Source: Phytophthora quininea (Eukaryota; Oomycota; Peronosporomycetes; Peronosporales; Peronosporaceae). From it: a DNA stretch of 64,000 bases. The notes under the pieces are model-generated. The model saw only the letters and a list, made by a program, of their open reading frames with translations, was not told the DNA's origin and ran no database searches. Positions 32,951 to 42,670 of this stretch are shown here, piece after piece. Position 1 is the first letter of the stretch; each line of letters begins with the position of its first letter. Both the position numbers and the translations under genes were made by a program. The stretch is from assembly GCA_011947345.1 (NCBI GenBank), contig JAAVTG010000771.1, positions 1 through 64,000 of the forward strand. Direction: 5' to 3'.

Positions 32951-33571
32951 TTAGACCTGGTAGGCCTGCAGCGTGGCCGGCGCGCCAAAGTGCACTTGGT
33001 CGCACTTGAGCTGCACGGCCATCTGGCGGATGGCGCTGGCGCTGCGGCAGCAGCCCGCGACGCGGTCGTCCTTGTCCGAGCCGGCAATGTCCAGCCGCTC
33101 GCGGACCTGGTGGCGCACGCGCGCCACGCGCTGCGCCACCCAGAGCGAGAAGACAACGAAGAGCAGCAGACAGACCCCGAAGCCGCCGAAGCTGCCGTCG
33201 AAGAGGTAGACGAGCGCCAGCACCAGAGTCAGCGCGCGACCGAGGTAGGCTGCCAGGTTGAGCAGCAAGCCCAGGCCGCAGTCGTTCAGGCCTAGCCGCG
33301 CCTCCAGCTGCGTCAGCGGCGCGCACGGGCAGCAGCAGGTCCACCAGTAGTAGGCCGTGCGCAGGTCGGCGTCGTGCAGGTCCGTGTTCCAGACCTGCAT
33401 GCGCAGGCCGTTGGGGTCGAACTCGGCGGCGTTGGGCAGCTGCGTCTTGTTGTCGGGGGTCAGCACCGTCACGTACTCGCCGTTGCTGGGGCTCTCGGAG
33501 GCGAACCCAGGCTCGGCGATGGGCGCGGGCAGCGGCAGCTTCGGCTGTGTCGGCTGCTTCTTGTCGGTCAT
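32951..33571 (-). CDS. PLAC8-family Cys-rich membrane protein (left copy, intact)
   Basis: 206 aa, uninterrupted. The Pro-rich N-terminus (MTDKKQPTQPKLPLPAP) is followed by a PLAC8-type core: TAYYWWTCCCPCAPLTQLEARLG, a hydrophobic segment (LGRALTLVLALVYLFDGSFG and VCLLLFVVFSLWVAQ) and the second Cys block DDRVAGCCRSASAIRQMA. PLAC8/cornifelin proteins are small membrane proteins with CCxxC-type motifs, linked in plants and fungi to cell size control and metal handling. The function here is inferred only at family level. The right inverted-repeat arm carries the same gene with a one-base deletion. Confidence 0.7.
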   Translation of the reverse strand: MTDKKQPTQPKLPLPAPIAEPGFASESPSNGEYVTVLTPDNKTQLPNAAEFDPNGLRMQVWNTDLHDADLRTAYYWWTCCCPCAPLTQLEARLGLNDCGLGLLLNLAAYLGRALTLVLALVYLFDGSFGGFGVCLLLFVVFSLWVAQRVARVRHQVRERLDIAGSDKDDRVAGCCRSASAIRQMAVQLKCDQVHFGAPATLQAYQV

Positions 33572-34544
33572 GGCTGGCGTGTGTGTGCTGTGTTGTGTTG
33601 TCCAGTTCAGTCAGAGAGCCTCGCGCTGTGTTGCTGGCTCCGGTGCGAATCTGGAAGTGTGAGAATGTGGGTGGGTGCGTTTGATGATGCCCGTCATTGG
33701 CGGGTGAAGAGACACGTTCCCCGTATCCGGATTGTATACGGTACACACCACACAACTGCAGTCGATCACACAGCTATGGCTCAACAGTATCCGGTTATAC
33801 GGCTTGCAGTTGATTTGCATAAACGTTGGACTCGACGCGATTGCCAGGCAGATCCTGCTGCCCTCGCTACTATTGTACTAGTGCGCACTTGGACATGTCC
33901 ACCGTCCACCGACGGCATCAGAGCCTCCATCTAAGGGTCATTTCTCCGAGGAGCAACGGTCTACAGAGGAGAATTCTGGAGACCATGGAGCGAGTACATA
34001 CATCTTGGGGACCGTTATGATATTCAGACAAAAAGGTTCGGACCAACTTCAACACGGTGGAAAACTCCACTTGCCCGAGACCAGGCAGCCTAGCCGCTCT
34101 CGAAACGAGGCGTCTGGGGGAAAGAGTGAGCCAAAGACCACACAAGCCTCCGGAAATGATCGTGCTAGTGAAAGACTGCAATCCAGTAGACCCGGCTTGC
34201 GGCAAGCCGAACCTCGCCTACATGTTCACGAGCCAGTAGATACTTGTAGCAACAGTAGATATTTGCGCGCGCCGAGCAGCCAGGTAATCTAGCAACCGTG
34301 TGCTGGGCCTACAAATGGCAAGCCCATCTATTGCTTGAAATCGACGGAAGCCAAAGCAAAGCGTCGTTCTCCAGCAGCAAGCAAGTCTGGATGGCCATGT
34401 TACACAGGACTGTCCCCAACAACCGCTACAGAAGAAAAGAGTCTTCGACACCACCTCTATTGCCCAGCATGCATCATGTTTCCTATTCCTTATACCTTCT
34501 TTTGCACTATTGTACGGTCTCCTATCTCTATCGCTCTCTACAAA
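33572..34544. other. Intergenic part of the left repeat arm
   Basis: About 970 nt between the PLAC8 start and the protease stop. It includes a short imperfect duplication (AGTAGATACTTGTAGCAACAGTAGATATTTG, ~34236-34266). No convincing gene. The mirror copy is 38384-39356. Confidence 0.5.
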
Positions 34545-36226
34545 CTAGTTGGCGCACGCTCGTCGTGCTGCAAACGGCGACGCCGGGCCTGGCTCGGGCT
34601 CGCTTCCCAGCGTTTCGTCATCGTCACAGTCCACTGTCAATCCTCTCTCTAACTCGACCTCCAGGCGCTTCCGGTCTGATCGCGGTTGCAGCCTGCCGTT
34701 GTTCCTGCTGCTCGGGCCGCACAGCCACTCGAACACCTTCTCCACGTCGGACGACGGCACCGCCAAGAGAAGCCACAAGAGTGCAAACGCCACCATTAGC
34801 AGCAACACGCCTACGCTCAGGTACACCCGCGACCAAAAGACCCAGCTGTACTGCCACGACGAGGCGTCTCCGTCGGCCACGTTCGTCGAGTGGAATTGCA
34901 GCGGCGGCACCCATCCGCCCGAGCAAACGTTCGAGACGGGATCGCCGTCCGAGGCTTCTTGCTGCACGCAAGCAAAGCTTACAGTGTTGTGTTGCGCATC
35001 GAACTGAGCGTAATATGCGCGCAGGAAGGCCACTCCTAGCACCACAACTTCTTCGTGCCCTTGACTTAGCGACTCCTGGACATTGGTGGTCATGGCGGAA
35101 GTAGGAATGCGCTGCTTGCTCTTCGGACTAAAGAGGGCGTGAACATCCAGCTGCGGCGCGCAAATAAATTCGTCGCAGCGTACGTAGTCTGTGCCTTGCA
35201 AAACCAGCGTCTGGGTCTTGCCTACCGAGTCGCCCGAAGCCTCTTTGACGACGAAATTGAATCGTAGTGACGGAAACATATCTGCCGTGCAGTCGGCACA
35301 CGAATATCCGCTGACTGCATGGAAATTCGCCCGCAGTTCTCTGTTGTAGCGCTCGTGCAAATGTTGTCGAATCTCCGCCATCACAACGTCAAATGCCCGT
35401 CTTGGAAGCAAAATAAGAGACGTGCCCGAGTCCACGATCGCTACTGCCGCCGAGGCAGCGACGACACCTTCTCCAACTCTCTGTGAGCTCGCGTCCAGTC
35501 GCGTCTCGGGTCCATCGACAGCGAGCTGGTGCAGCTTAATCGCCCAAAGCCGTGCACACGCCGACTAGCCGGGTAGCGCACGAGTGGAAAGTGATGCCAG
35601 ACGACGTTGGTCCGGTTGGCCTGCGGCAAATGTGATACAGGCAGATCATCATCCACACCGCCGAAAATGAGCTGCGCCGACGGCAGCGCGCCGGGCAGCG
35701 GGTTAATGTAGAAGGAGAAGCGCTGCAACCTGGCGTCGGCTTTGAGCAGACTGGGCTTGGTGACCAGCGCCAGCGCCTCGAGTCCGAGCCCCACGATACC
35801 GTCGGCCTGGAATCGCTGCAGTCTCTTGGTGGTCTGGCGGGCGCTGCCCATGTGCACTCTGCTGAGCGTGAGCGTCTCTTGGTCGTTGCTCCCGAAGAGC
35901 GAGATCTGCTCGCGCACGACGCTGCCCGACGCGTTGCCGCTGCCGTACTCGAGGCGGAACTGCTCGCCCAGCGGCTCGTGCGAGCGCGACACGGCCGAGT
36001 GATAGCGGCGCTGGCCGGCGCAGTCTGCGCAGCGCGTCTCGGGCAGCCAAATGTCGCTGGAGCCCGTGTCGAAGATGACCTGGAAGCGCTGCGGCGGGGA
36101 GCCCACGCCGATGGAGCCGAAGAACTGCATCTGGTCGAAGTTCTCCAGCGGCACACGCAGCAGCTCGGGCGGGGCGGCGGCGCACAGCCCCAGCGGCAAC
36201 AGCAGCGCCGCGAAGCGAGGCGGCAT
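34545..36226 (-). CDS. Membrane-anchored pepsin-type aspartyl protease
   Basis: The 560-aa precursor opens with a signal peptide (RFAALLLPLGLCAAAPP). It has both catalytic motifs: IFDTGSSDIW at ~36030-36060 and AIVDSGTSLI at ~35420-35440. The flap/substrate region YGSGNASGSVVREQI and GIVGLG are family-typical. After the protease domain a transmembrane helix (VYLSVGVLLLMVAFALLWLLL, ~34770-34830) and a cytosolic tail of ~75 residues follow. The tail ends FAARRACAN and lies inside the left repeat arm. One frame break near 35545 (TTT) is bridged. The catalytic domain is predicted extracellular or luminal. The same tail is encoded again in the right arm at 38173-38383. Confidence 0.85.
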
Positions 36227-36999
36227 GACTCGACTTGCTCGTCCTCGAGATTAACTGGGAGTGACTGGACTGACTACAAAGTCGGCGGTAAGGAGCAGAA
36301 AAAGGGCCGATGTAACTGAGAGATTGTCGCATTTCACGATCCCAAGTTGCAGTGCGCCGGCCACATGTCCGCAGTTTGTTTGTTCATGCGGGGAGTAATG
36401 GGGGATTAGATCGAGGCAAGCAGTTCACAGACCGCTAAAGGGGGCATCTTGCTTCGATCAGTGGCCAAGCTATAAGACATGCTTGGTCCGGGGTTCAACT
36501 CCGCACACGATTAACCGGCCGGCATCAATTTGGGCTCGGTGCTGGTTGTCATGAGTTACAGAATTCCATTCTATGTTGCCTCGATCTCCATAGTTTTTCC
36601 CAAAGCGGTCTCTTCTTCTTCAGCACATCGATGGCGGAGGCTGTAAACAGCTCGCTCTCATGCTTATCGTAATCCTTACTATTAAATATGTATAACAGCG
36701 CTGTAAACAGCTCACGCTCATGCTGACCGTAATCCTTTCAGCTTTTGCTCATTATTAGGCTCTGGTCGGGGAACGACCGTCTTGGCTGCGATCGTCTTCA
36801 CTCGACCTATATCTCAAAGCTGATGTGGCCTTCTATTGGTATTTTTTTTTTATCTCGTACGAGTGTGGGCCACAATCAATTGCTTATTAGCAGCAGCTCC
36901 ATGTCTGCCTTCGGGTCAACACAAAGAGCTTAATGCATCTTGCAGTTTACGAGCGCGATACAAAAATCTAGTTTACATTACTATTTATTTACCACGTCG
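36227..36999. other. Intergenic region in the repeat spacer
   Basis: About 770 nt upstream of the protease and downstream of the TOM1-like gene. It contains a tandem-like pair CTGTAAACAGCTC(A/G)CGCTCATGCT around 36640-36725 and a T9 run near 36842. GGTTCAACTCCG near 36491 looks like a tRNA T-loop but no full cloverleaf could be drawn. It presumably holds the protease promoter. Confidence 0.5.
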
Positions 37000-38083
37000 C
37001 TAGATGTGCAGCTCCTGGCCGTGGAACTGCGGCAGCTCGTTCGACAGCCTCCGTAGCCCTTGCAGCAGTGGCGTCTGTTCATCCGCGCGAGCCTTGAGAT
37101 CCCCCAGGCCGGCGGCGTGGCGTGCTGCTGCTTCTTGACATTCATCATGTAAATGACCAGCGCGCCGGGAATGAGCTCCGGGATGGCGTAAAACAGCCAC
37201 GGGTTCGACACATGCGGGTCAAACACGTCGATGGCCGGCATGGAGAAGAGCAGCAGCAGACTGCGATAGAAGAAGAGCAGCGACGACACTGCTCCAATGA
37301 GCGACAGTCTTCTGGCGATGGTCGCCGCCAGCGCAGAGAACTCGATCTTGAGCAACACCGACCGCAGCTGGAAGGCGCACCTCGCCAGCATGACAGCGAG
37401 CAGAAAGAAGCAAAGCGCCACGAAGCCGTACTCCATCTCGAACAGCACCATCTTCTCGCCGGGAAACAGCGTCTTGAGCACCAGCAGCGCGCATTCCACC
37501 AAGTAGATCCACACATTGGCCACTAGGAACAGCTTCCTAGACTTGCCAGCTCGCTGGGCGCCCGCTCCACGGGTGTACTCTGCAATGACCGACTGGTTGG
37601 CGGCCACTCTGGCCAGCGGCTTTTCTGCTCGTCGCGCCTGAACGCGTACGTCTTCCCAGAAGCGCAGCAGCAGTGTAAATGCCGAGAAATACAGCAGCGT
37701 GGCCAGTTTGCCGAAGCTCGTGACGCCCAGCACGTAGATGTCAATGTCCGTAGGAAGCAGCGGGGTCACGAACACCATGTGCTCGTACTGGAAGTCGGGC
37801 GGCGAGCCTTCCACCCATTGGAACATGTGCATGTTGCTCAGCACCAGCCACGCGATGCGCGAGAAGTAGGCGAAGCTCAGGAACGTTGGGAACCAGCGCA
37901 TGCGCTTGACGGGCAGCAAATGCGTGGCGTGGCCGTGCTCCCCAGGCGCCCGCGTTGGATGCTCACGGACAGCGTGTAGGCTAGCACGGCCGCGTAGCAG
38001 TAGGCGGCCCCCGCCGCCGCCGACTGCGTGTAGAAGCAGTGGCGCGCGCCGAACAGGCAGACCTTGTTCAGCAGCTCCATCAT
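37000..38083 (-). CDS. THH1/TOM1/TOM3-like seven-transmembrane protein
   Basis: About 361 aa. The start MMELLNKVCLFGARHCF is tentative. Seven hydrophobic segments can be counted, including AAAGAAYCYAAVLAYTLSV, FPTFLSFAYFSRIAWLVL, FGKLATLLYFSAFTLLLRFWEDV, LFLVANVWIYLVECALLVL, FVALCFFLLAVMLARC, SLLFFYRSLLLLFSM and WLFYAIPELIPGALVIYMM. The 'LLYFSAFTLLLRFWEDVRVQAR' region and the last helix resemble TOM1/TOM3-family proteins, which are tonoplast or endomembrane proteins in plants. Frame breaks near 37943 (CCCC on plus) and 37105 (G run) restore the frame; the protein ends FHGQELHI. The repeat arm begins 90 nt upstream of the chosen start, so any 5' exon may have been lost or replaced. Confidence 0.55.
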
Positions 38084-38172
38084 CGCCAGCGGCCTGTTCA
38101 CGAAGAGATCGGCAGAGAAATAACCTATTTTCCAGAAAAATACACAAAAGAGGCAGCATTTCCAGAGCCATT

Positions 38173-38383
38173 GTCGTCCGACGTGGAGAAGGTGTTCGAG
38201 TGGCTGTGCGGCCCGAGCAGCAGGAACAACGGCAGGCTGCAACCGCGATCAGACCGGAAGCGCCTGGAGGTCGAGTTAGAGAGAGGATTGACAGTGGACT
38301 GTGACGATGACGAAACGCTGGGAAGCGAGCCCGAGCCAGGCCCGGCGTCGCCGTTTGCAGCACGACGAGCGTGCGCCAACTAG
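38173..38383 (+). pseudogene. Detached C-terminal tail of the aspartyl protease
   Basis: It encodes the same ~70 residues as the end of the protease in the left arm (SSDVEKVFEWLCG ... RACAN, stop at 38383) but without the catalytic domain. It would become the functional 3' end if the spacer inverted. Confidence 0.85.
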
Positions 38384-39356
38384 TTTGTAGAGAGCGATAG
38401 AGATAGGAGACCGTACAATAGTGCAAAAGAAGGTATAAGGAATAGGAAACATGATGCATGCTGGGCAATAGAGGTGGTGTCGAAGACTCTTTTCTTCTGT
38501 AGCGGTTGTTGGGGACAGTCCTGTGTAACATGGCCATCCAGACTTGCTTGCTGCTGGAGAACGACGCTTTGCTTTGGCTTCCGTCGATTTCAAGCAATAG
38601 ATGGGCTTGCCATTTGTAGGCCCAGCACACGGTTGCTAGATTACCTGGCTGCTCGGCGCGCGCAAATATCTACTGTTGCTACAAGTATCTACTGGCTCGT
38701 GAACATGTAGGCGAGGTTCGGCTTGCCGCAAGCCGGGTCTACTGGATTGCAGTCTTTCACTAGCACGATCATTTCCGGAGGCTTGTGTGGTCTTTGGCTC
38801 ACTCTTTCCCCCAGACGCCTCGTTTCGAGAGCGGCTAGGCTGCCTGGTCTCGGGCAAGTGGAGTTTTCCACCGTGTTGAAGTTGGTCCGAACCTTTTTGT
38901 CTGAATATCATAACGGTCCCCAAGATGTATGTACTCGCTCCATGGTCTCCAGAATTCTCCTCTGTAGACCGTTGCTCCTCGGAGAAATGACCCTTAGATG
39001 GAGGCTCTGATGCCGTCGGTGGACGGTGGACATGTCCAAGTGCGCACTAGTACAATAGTAGCGAGGGCAGCAGGATCTGCCTGGCAATCGCGTCGAGTCC
39101 AACGTTTATGCAAATCAACTGCAAGCCGTATAACCGGATACTGTTGAGCCATAGCTGTGTGATCGACTGCAGTTGTGTGGTGTGTACCGTATACAATCCG
39201 GATACGGGGAACGTGTCTCTTCACCCGCCAATGACGGGCATCATCAAACGCACCCACCCACATTCTCACACTTCCAGATTCGCACCGGAGCCAGCAACAC
39301 AGCGCGAGGCTCTCTGACTGAACTGGACAACACAACACAGCACACACACGCCAGCC
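38384..39356. other. Mirror of the left-arm intergenic part
   Basis: Reverse complement of 33572-34544; nothing beyond what is seen there. Confidence 0.6.
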
Positions 39357-39976
39357 ATGACCGACAAGAAGCAGCCGACACAGCCGAAGCTGCCGCTGCC
39401 CGCGCCCATCGCCGAGCCTGGGTTCGCCTCCGAGAGCCCCAGCAACGGCGAGTACGTGACGGTGCTGACCCCGACAACAAGACGCAGCTGCCCAACGCCG
39501 CCGAGTTCGACCCCAACGGCCTGCGCATGCAGGTCTGGAACACGGACCTGCACGACGCCGACCTGCGCACGGCCTACTACTGGTGGACCTGCTGCTGCCC
39601 GTGCGCGCCGCTGACGCAGCTGGAGGCGCGGCTAGGCCTGAACGACTGCGGCCTGGGCTTGCTGCTCAACCTGGCAGCCTACCTCGGTCGCGCGCTGACT
39701 CTGGTGCTGGCGCTCGTCTACCTCTTCGACGGCAGCTTCGGCGGCTTCGGGGTCTGTCTGCTGCTCTTCGTTGTCTTCTCGCTCTGGGTGGCGCAGCGCG
39801 TGGCGCGCGTGCGCCACCAGGTCCGCGAGCGGCTGGACATTGCCGGCTCGGACAAGGACGACCGCGTCGCGGGCTGCTGCCGCAGCGCCAGCGCCATCCG
39901 CCAGATGGCCGTGCAGCTCAAGTGCGACCAAGTGCACTTTGGCGCGCCGGCCACGCTGCAGGCCTACCAGGTCTAA
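39357..39976 (+). CDS. PLAC8-family protein (right copy, frame broken)
   Basis: Identical to the left copy except for one missing C near 39471 (GACCCCGAC instead of five Cs). The frame shifts after TVLTP, and the downstream NKTQLPNAAEF... is in another frame. Given the general homopolymer problem, this may be a consensus error and not true inactivation. Confidence 0.6.
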
Positions 39977-40129
39977 GGGCCCTGTATCTATGGAGAACAC
40001 AAGGTTGGAGAGTATCTAGCTGAGGCAGGGCGAGGCGGCATACTCTAACCAAGCAGGGATATGAAAGCGGGTGGTGCAGGGCTAAGCTGTGCAGGCCGCG
40101 TTGGTCGAGTATGAAATTCAAAGAAACAT

Positions 40130-41128
40130 TTACAACACATCGTTCACGTTCATGCTGCTCGTCATCGGAACGCGGTTAGTTCCAGACCCATTTATTGCCG
40201 GGGAGAGCTTGACACGGTCTCCATTTGGCAGCCTGCTGTAAAGCACGACTGCCTTGCGCTTCTTGGTGGCGACACTGATGCTCTGCGCTCGTCCTTTGTT
40301 GGCAGGCAGTGGAGGGAGGCTTCCAGCGTGAGCACAGGTGGCGTCGCTGCCCTTGGCCACGGCGGACATGTACCAGAAGATGGCCGTACTCTGTGTTTTC
40401 AGCATGTTGGGCGAGGAGTTCCGGTCGGTGGCTCCGAGCCAGCCAGCCAGGCAGGCGCTGGTCGTAATGATGCGTAGCGCTTGCACAAGGTGGTCTGATG
40501 CTTCCAACCAGTTCGGGTTGAGTCTCGTGGCCGTCCTGCGGCGTCACCCCGGACGGCGCCAACGATATCAATCTCGAAACTCTTCAACGCCAAACACTAT
40601 CCGGTAGCCGAGCTATTGATGGTTCGAGCTCCAAATCCCCGGCGTCCGAGCGTCTCCTTCCCAACAAGCAACCGTCAGACTGCTCGGGAACTCTTGTGTG
40701 GTAGCTTCAGAAGTGCCCCAACACTCCTCACTCTTGTGACTCACCTGGTCAAATGAACGCTGCTCCTTCAAGCAAGAACACTGGCGGACCTTCGCCACCG
40801 ACAACGCAGCACGGGCAGTCACGAGCTGCAGCGTCTTGACGAGGACGAGGGTGCAGCGACTTGGGGATTGCCATGCCTGCGGGTGATTCGTGTGGCGCGC
40901 CAAGTTATCGCGAAGAACGTTGAAGTTGTACTCTCCTGTTTCTTTGCTAGCCGGACCTTCAAACGAATAGCGCCGCTCGGCAATGCTATCACTAACAGCA
41001 ATTGAGACTCACCACACTGGAAATCGTAGCTGGGCTTCGTGTTGCAGCTGAAGTTCGTGGCGAACGCCGACAAAGCTGCTGGATCTGTTGCCAAGGTAGG
41101 GAAATAAGACTTGCTGCTGATGGACATT
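40130..41128 (-). CDS. Uncharacterised multi-exon gene (right-arm copy)
   Basis: Mirror of 31797-32796. One C is missing near 41102, which shifts the frame just after MSISSKSYFP; the final exon (ending SSMNVNDVL) is identical. Same caution as for the left copy. Confidence 0.3.
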
Positions 41129-41343
41129 CCCAAGGTTGCTGTACTATCGCAGGCGAATGCTTCTCAAGCCCGACTCGAGCCCGATCGTGGCCAAAATCCC
41201 GACTTTGTTGTCGATAAACGCCAAGCGCAGCGTTCGGCGGTGCTTTCAGATAAGAAGTACTGGTGGAGGCACGCAATAAGGACTCGCACCATGACCCTGA
41301 GTCAACAGGGACTTGCACCAACTCGCGGCAACCAAGTTGTAGT

Positions 41344-42670
41344 GAACTTGTGTGCCGCCTCCATCCTTTCGATTGACGCGAGGGCTGCGATTACACGAGC
41401 GCGGGAGGCCCGCGTTGTTGCTTTGAGATACATGTAGCGGATACTTTGCCCCCAGCTCAGCTCGCCGTTCGAATGGAGAATCGGCGCGCAGCTGGTTGCG
41501 GGCGTGCTTGCTTTGGCACCGGGTACGGACACTTTCGTGCGGCGAGACTCGCGGCGGGGCTGCCCCGAGAAGATCAATGTAGCGCTTGCGTGGTCGATCA
41601 CACACAGGCTCTTCCAAAGGCTGTCAAAGACGCTCGCCGGCGTGCAAAGAGAGCGTCCGGCGCTGACAGCACCGCCCGGCTGCGGCCTTGCAGTTCGTGG
41701 TGGATCTTTGCCTGCAAGAGAGAGATCGAGTGGAGTGCCGTGCCGCCGCCGCCCGCGAGCCTTGTTGTCCTGCTCTCTCTCGGCGATGAAATCCATCCGA
41801 CCGACGGCTGGAAAAAACACTCCGAGGGGAGACATGCAGTTTGCTGTGCGAAAATGCCGGCGCGGTATCGGATAGGATGGCCCGGGAGCGCGAGCAACAG
41901 CAACAGGCGATGTCGACCGCCTTTTCTGGCAATCGCGTGCGGCCGAGGCTGTGGCTCGAGGCGTTCTGGCGCCAAGCCCAGCTGCAGCAGCGCCTCGGGC
42001 CCTCAGCCATGTGCTCGAGGGCGGCAGCTACGGCGGAACGTTCGCGCTCGTGACCTAACTTCAGCGACCGTGCCGTGCCGCTAGTCAGCACGACAAGTTC
42101 TGACTCCGATCGTCCACGGAGGTGACACGGTCTCCGATGGCAGCGGCGAGATGATAATGGATATGCTTGGCCAAGCGAGCCATAGCGTAGGTGTGCTAGC
42201 TACTACTGACGGCATCGCACGCACGCAGGTTGGCCGGCGACAAGTCCGTGCGCTATAATTGCCGGCGCGCCGGCTGTAGCCAGCCCCACCTTGTCCTCGG
42301 TGTCTGGCGCTTACAGCTGCAGACCACGACTCGACGGCGGAGCCCACCTACGTGGTGTGCCGTTGTAGGAGCCTGGCCGTGGTGAGACTGAGGCTCTACG
42401 CTCCAGCTGGCGGCTGTCGTGTGCTGCAGGACGGGTAAAAGCAGGCATGCGAAGGGATAAGCCCGGGATTGGTGTGTGGTCTTGCTGCGCTTGCAGGCCC
42501 CCCTTTGCCGCTCCTCTGCGTTGTGCGCTCGTCGCTTCCTGGTGCCGATCCCATCCCGTTCATTCCTAAATTTCCAGCTGAAGGCGAACGTCCGCGCGCT
42601 CTCGACTGGAGATTCCCTTGCCTCGCGCTTCTAACAGAGTTCTAGCTGTCTGTACACACACCACTCCGCC
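41344..42670. other. Intergenic region right of the inverted repeat
   Basis: About 1.3 kb, GC-rich. Several overlapping frames of 100-180 codons exist on the minus strand (e.g. 41302-41835, 41624-42091), but they are Arg/Ser/Ala-rich without motifs and overlap each other. I do not call genes here. The mucin-like gene's INR is at 42560-42573. Confidence 0.45.
42560..42573 (+). promoter_or_regulatory. Oomycete INR-like element (TCATTCCTAAATTT)
   Basis: TCATTCC followed by AAATTT fits the oomycete initiator plus flanking element. It lies about 100 nt before the ATG of the mucin-like gene. Confidence 0.55.

Larger units (their letters stand above)
31582..34755 (+). repeat. Left arm of a 3.17-kb inverted repeat
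   Basis: It matches the reverse complement of 38173-41343 across its whole length. Translated frames in both arms are identical wherever compared. Paired coordinates sum to 72925 at the outer end and 72928 at the inner end, so the arms differ in length by only three bases. All three differences fall in homopolymers: CCCC vs CCC near 31825, CCCC vs CCC near 32855, GGGGG vs GGGG near 33457. The outer match begins at ACTACAACTT and the inner match ends at TCGGACGAC. Confidence 0.95.
38173..41343 (-). repeat. Right arm of the 3.17-kb inverted repeat
   Basis: Reverse complement of 31582-34755 apart from three one-base homopolymer contractions, all on this side. It carries the mirror copies of the uncharacterised gene, the PLAC8 gene and the protease tail. 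Confidence 0.95.

Noticed and set aside
36440..36520. tRNA-like sequence with GGTTCAACTCCG T-loop
   Set aside because: The T-loop motif is present but I could not pair a full acceptor stem, anticodon arm and D arm around it. At best it is a degenerate remnant.
36981..38630. One 549-codon minus-strand reading frame crossing the repeat boundary
   Set aside because: Only its C-terminal two thirds code for the TOM1-like protein. The part from 38173 to 38630 is antisense to the protease tail and lacks coding character.
31582..41343. Interpreting the inverted repeat as a DNA transposon with terminal inverted repeats
   Set aside because: No transposase is encoded in arms or spacer, the arms carry ordinary genes, and I saw no clear target-site duplication at the outer ends.
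41302..42091. Overlapping minus-strand ORFs of 120-180 codons
   Set aside because: Arg/Ser/Ala-rich composition with no motif, mutual overlap in different frames, and typical GC-driven open frames.
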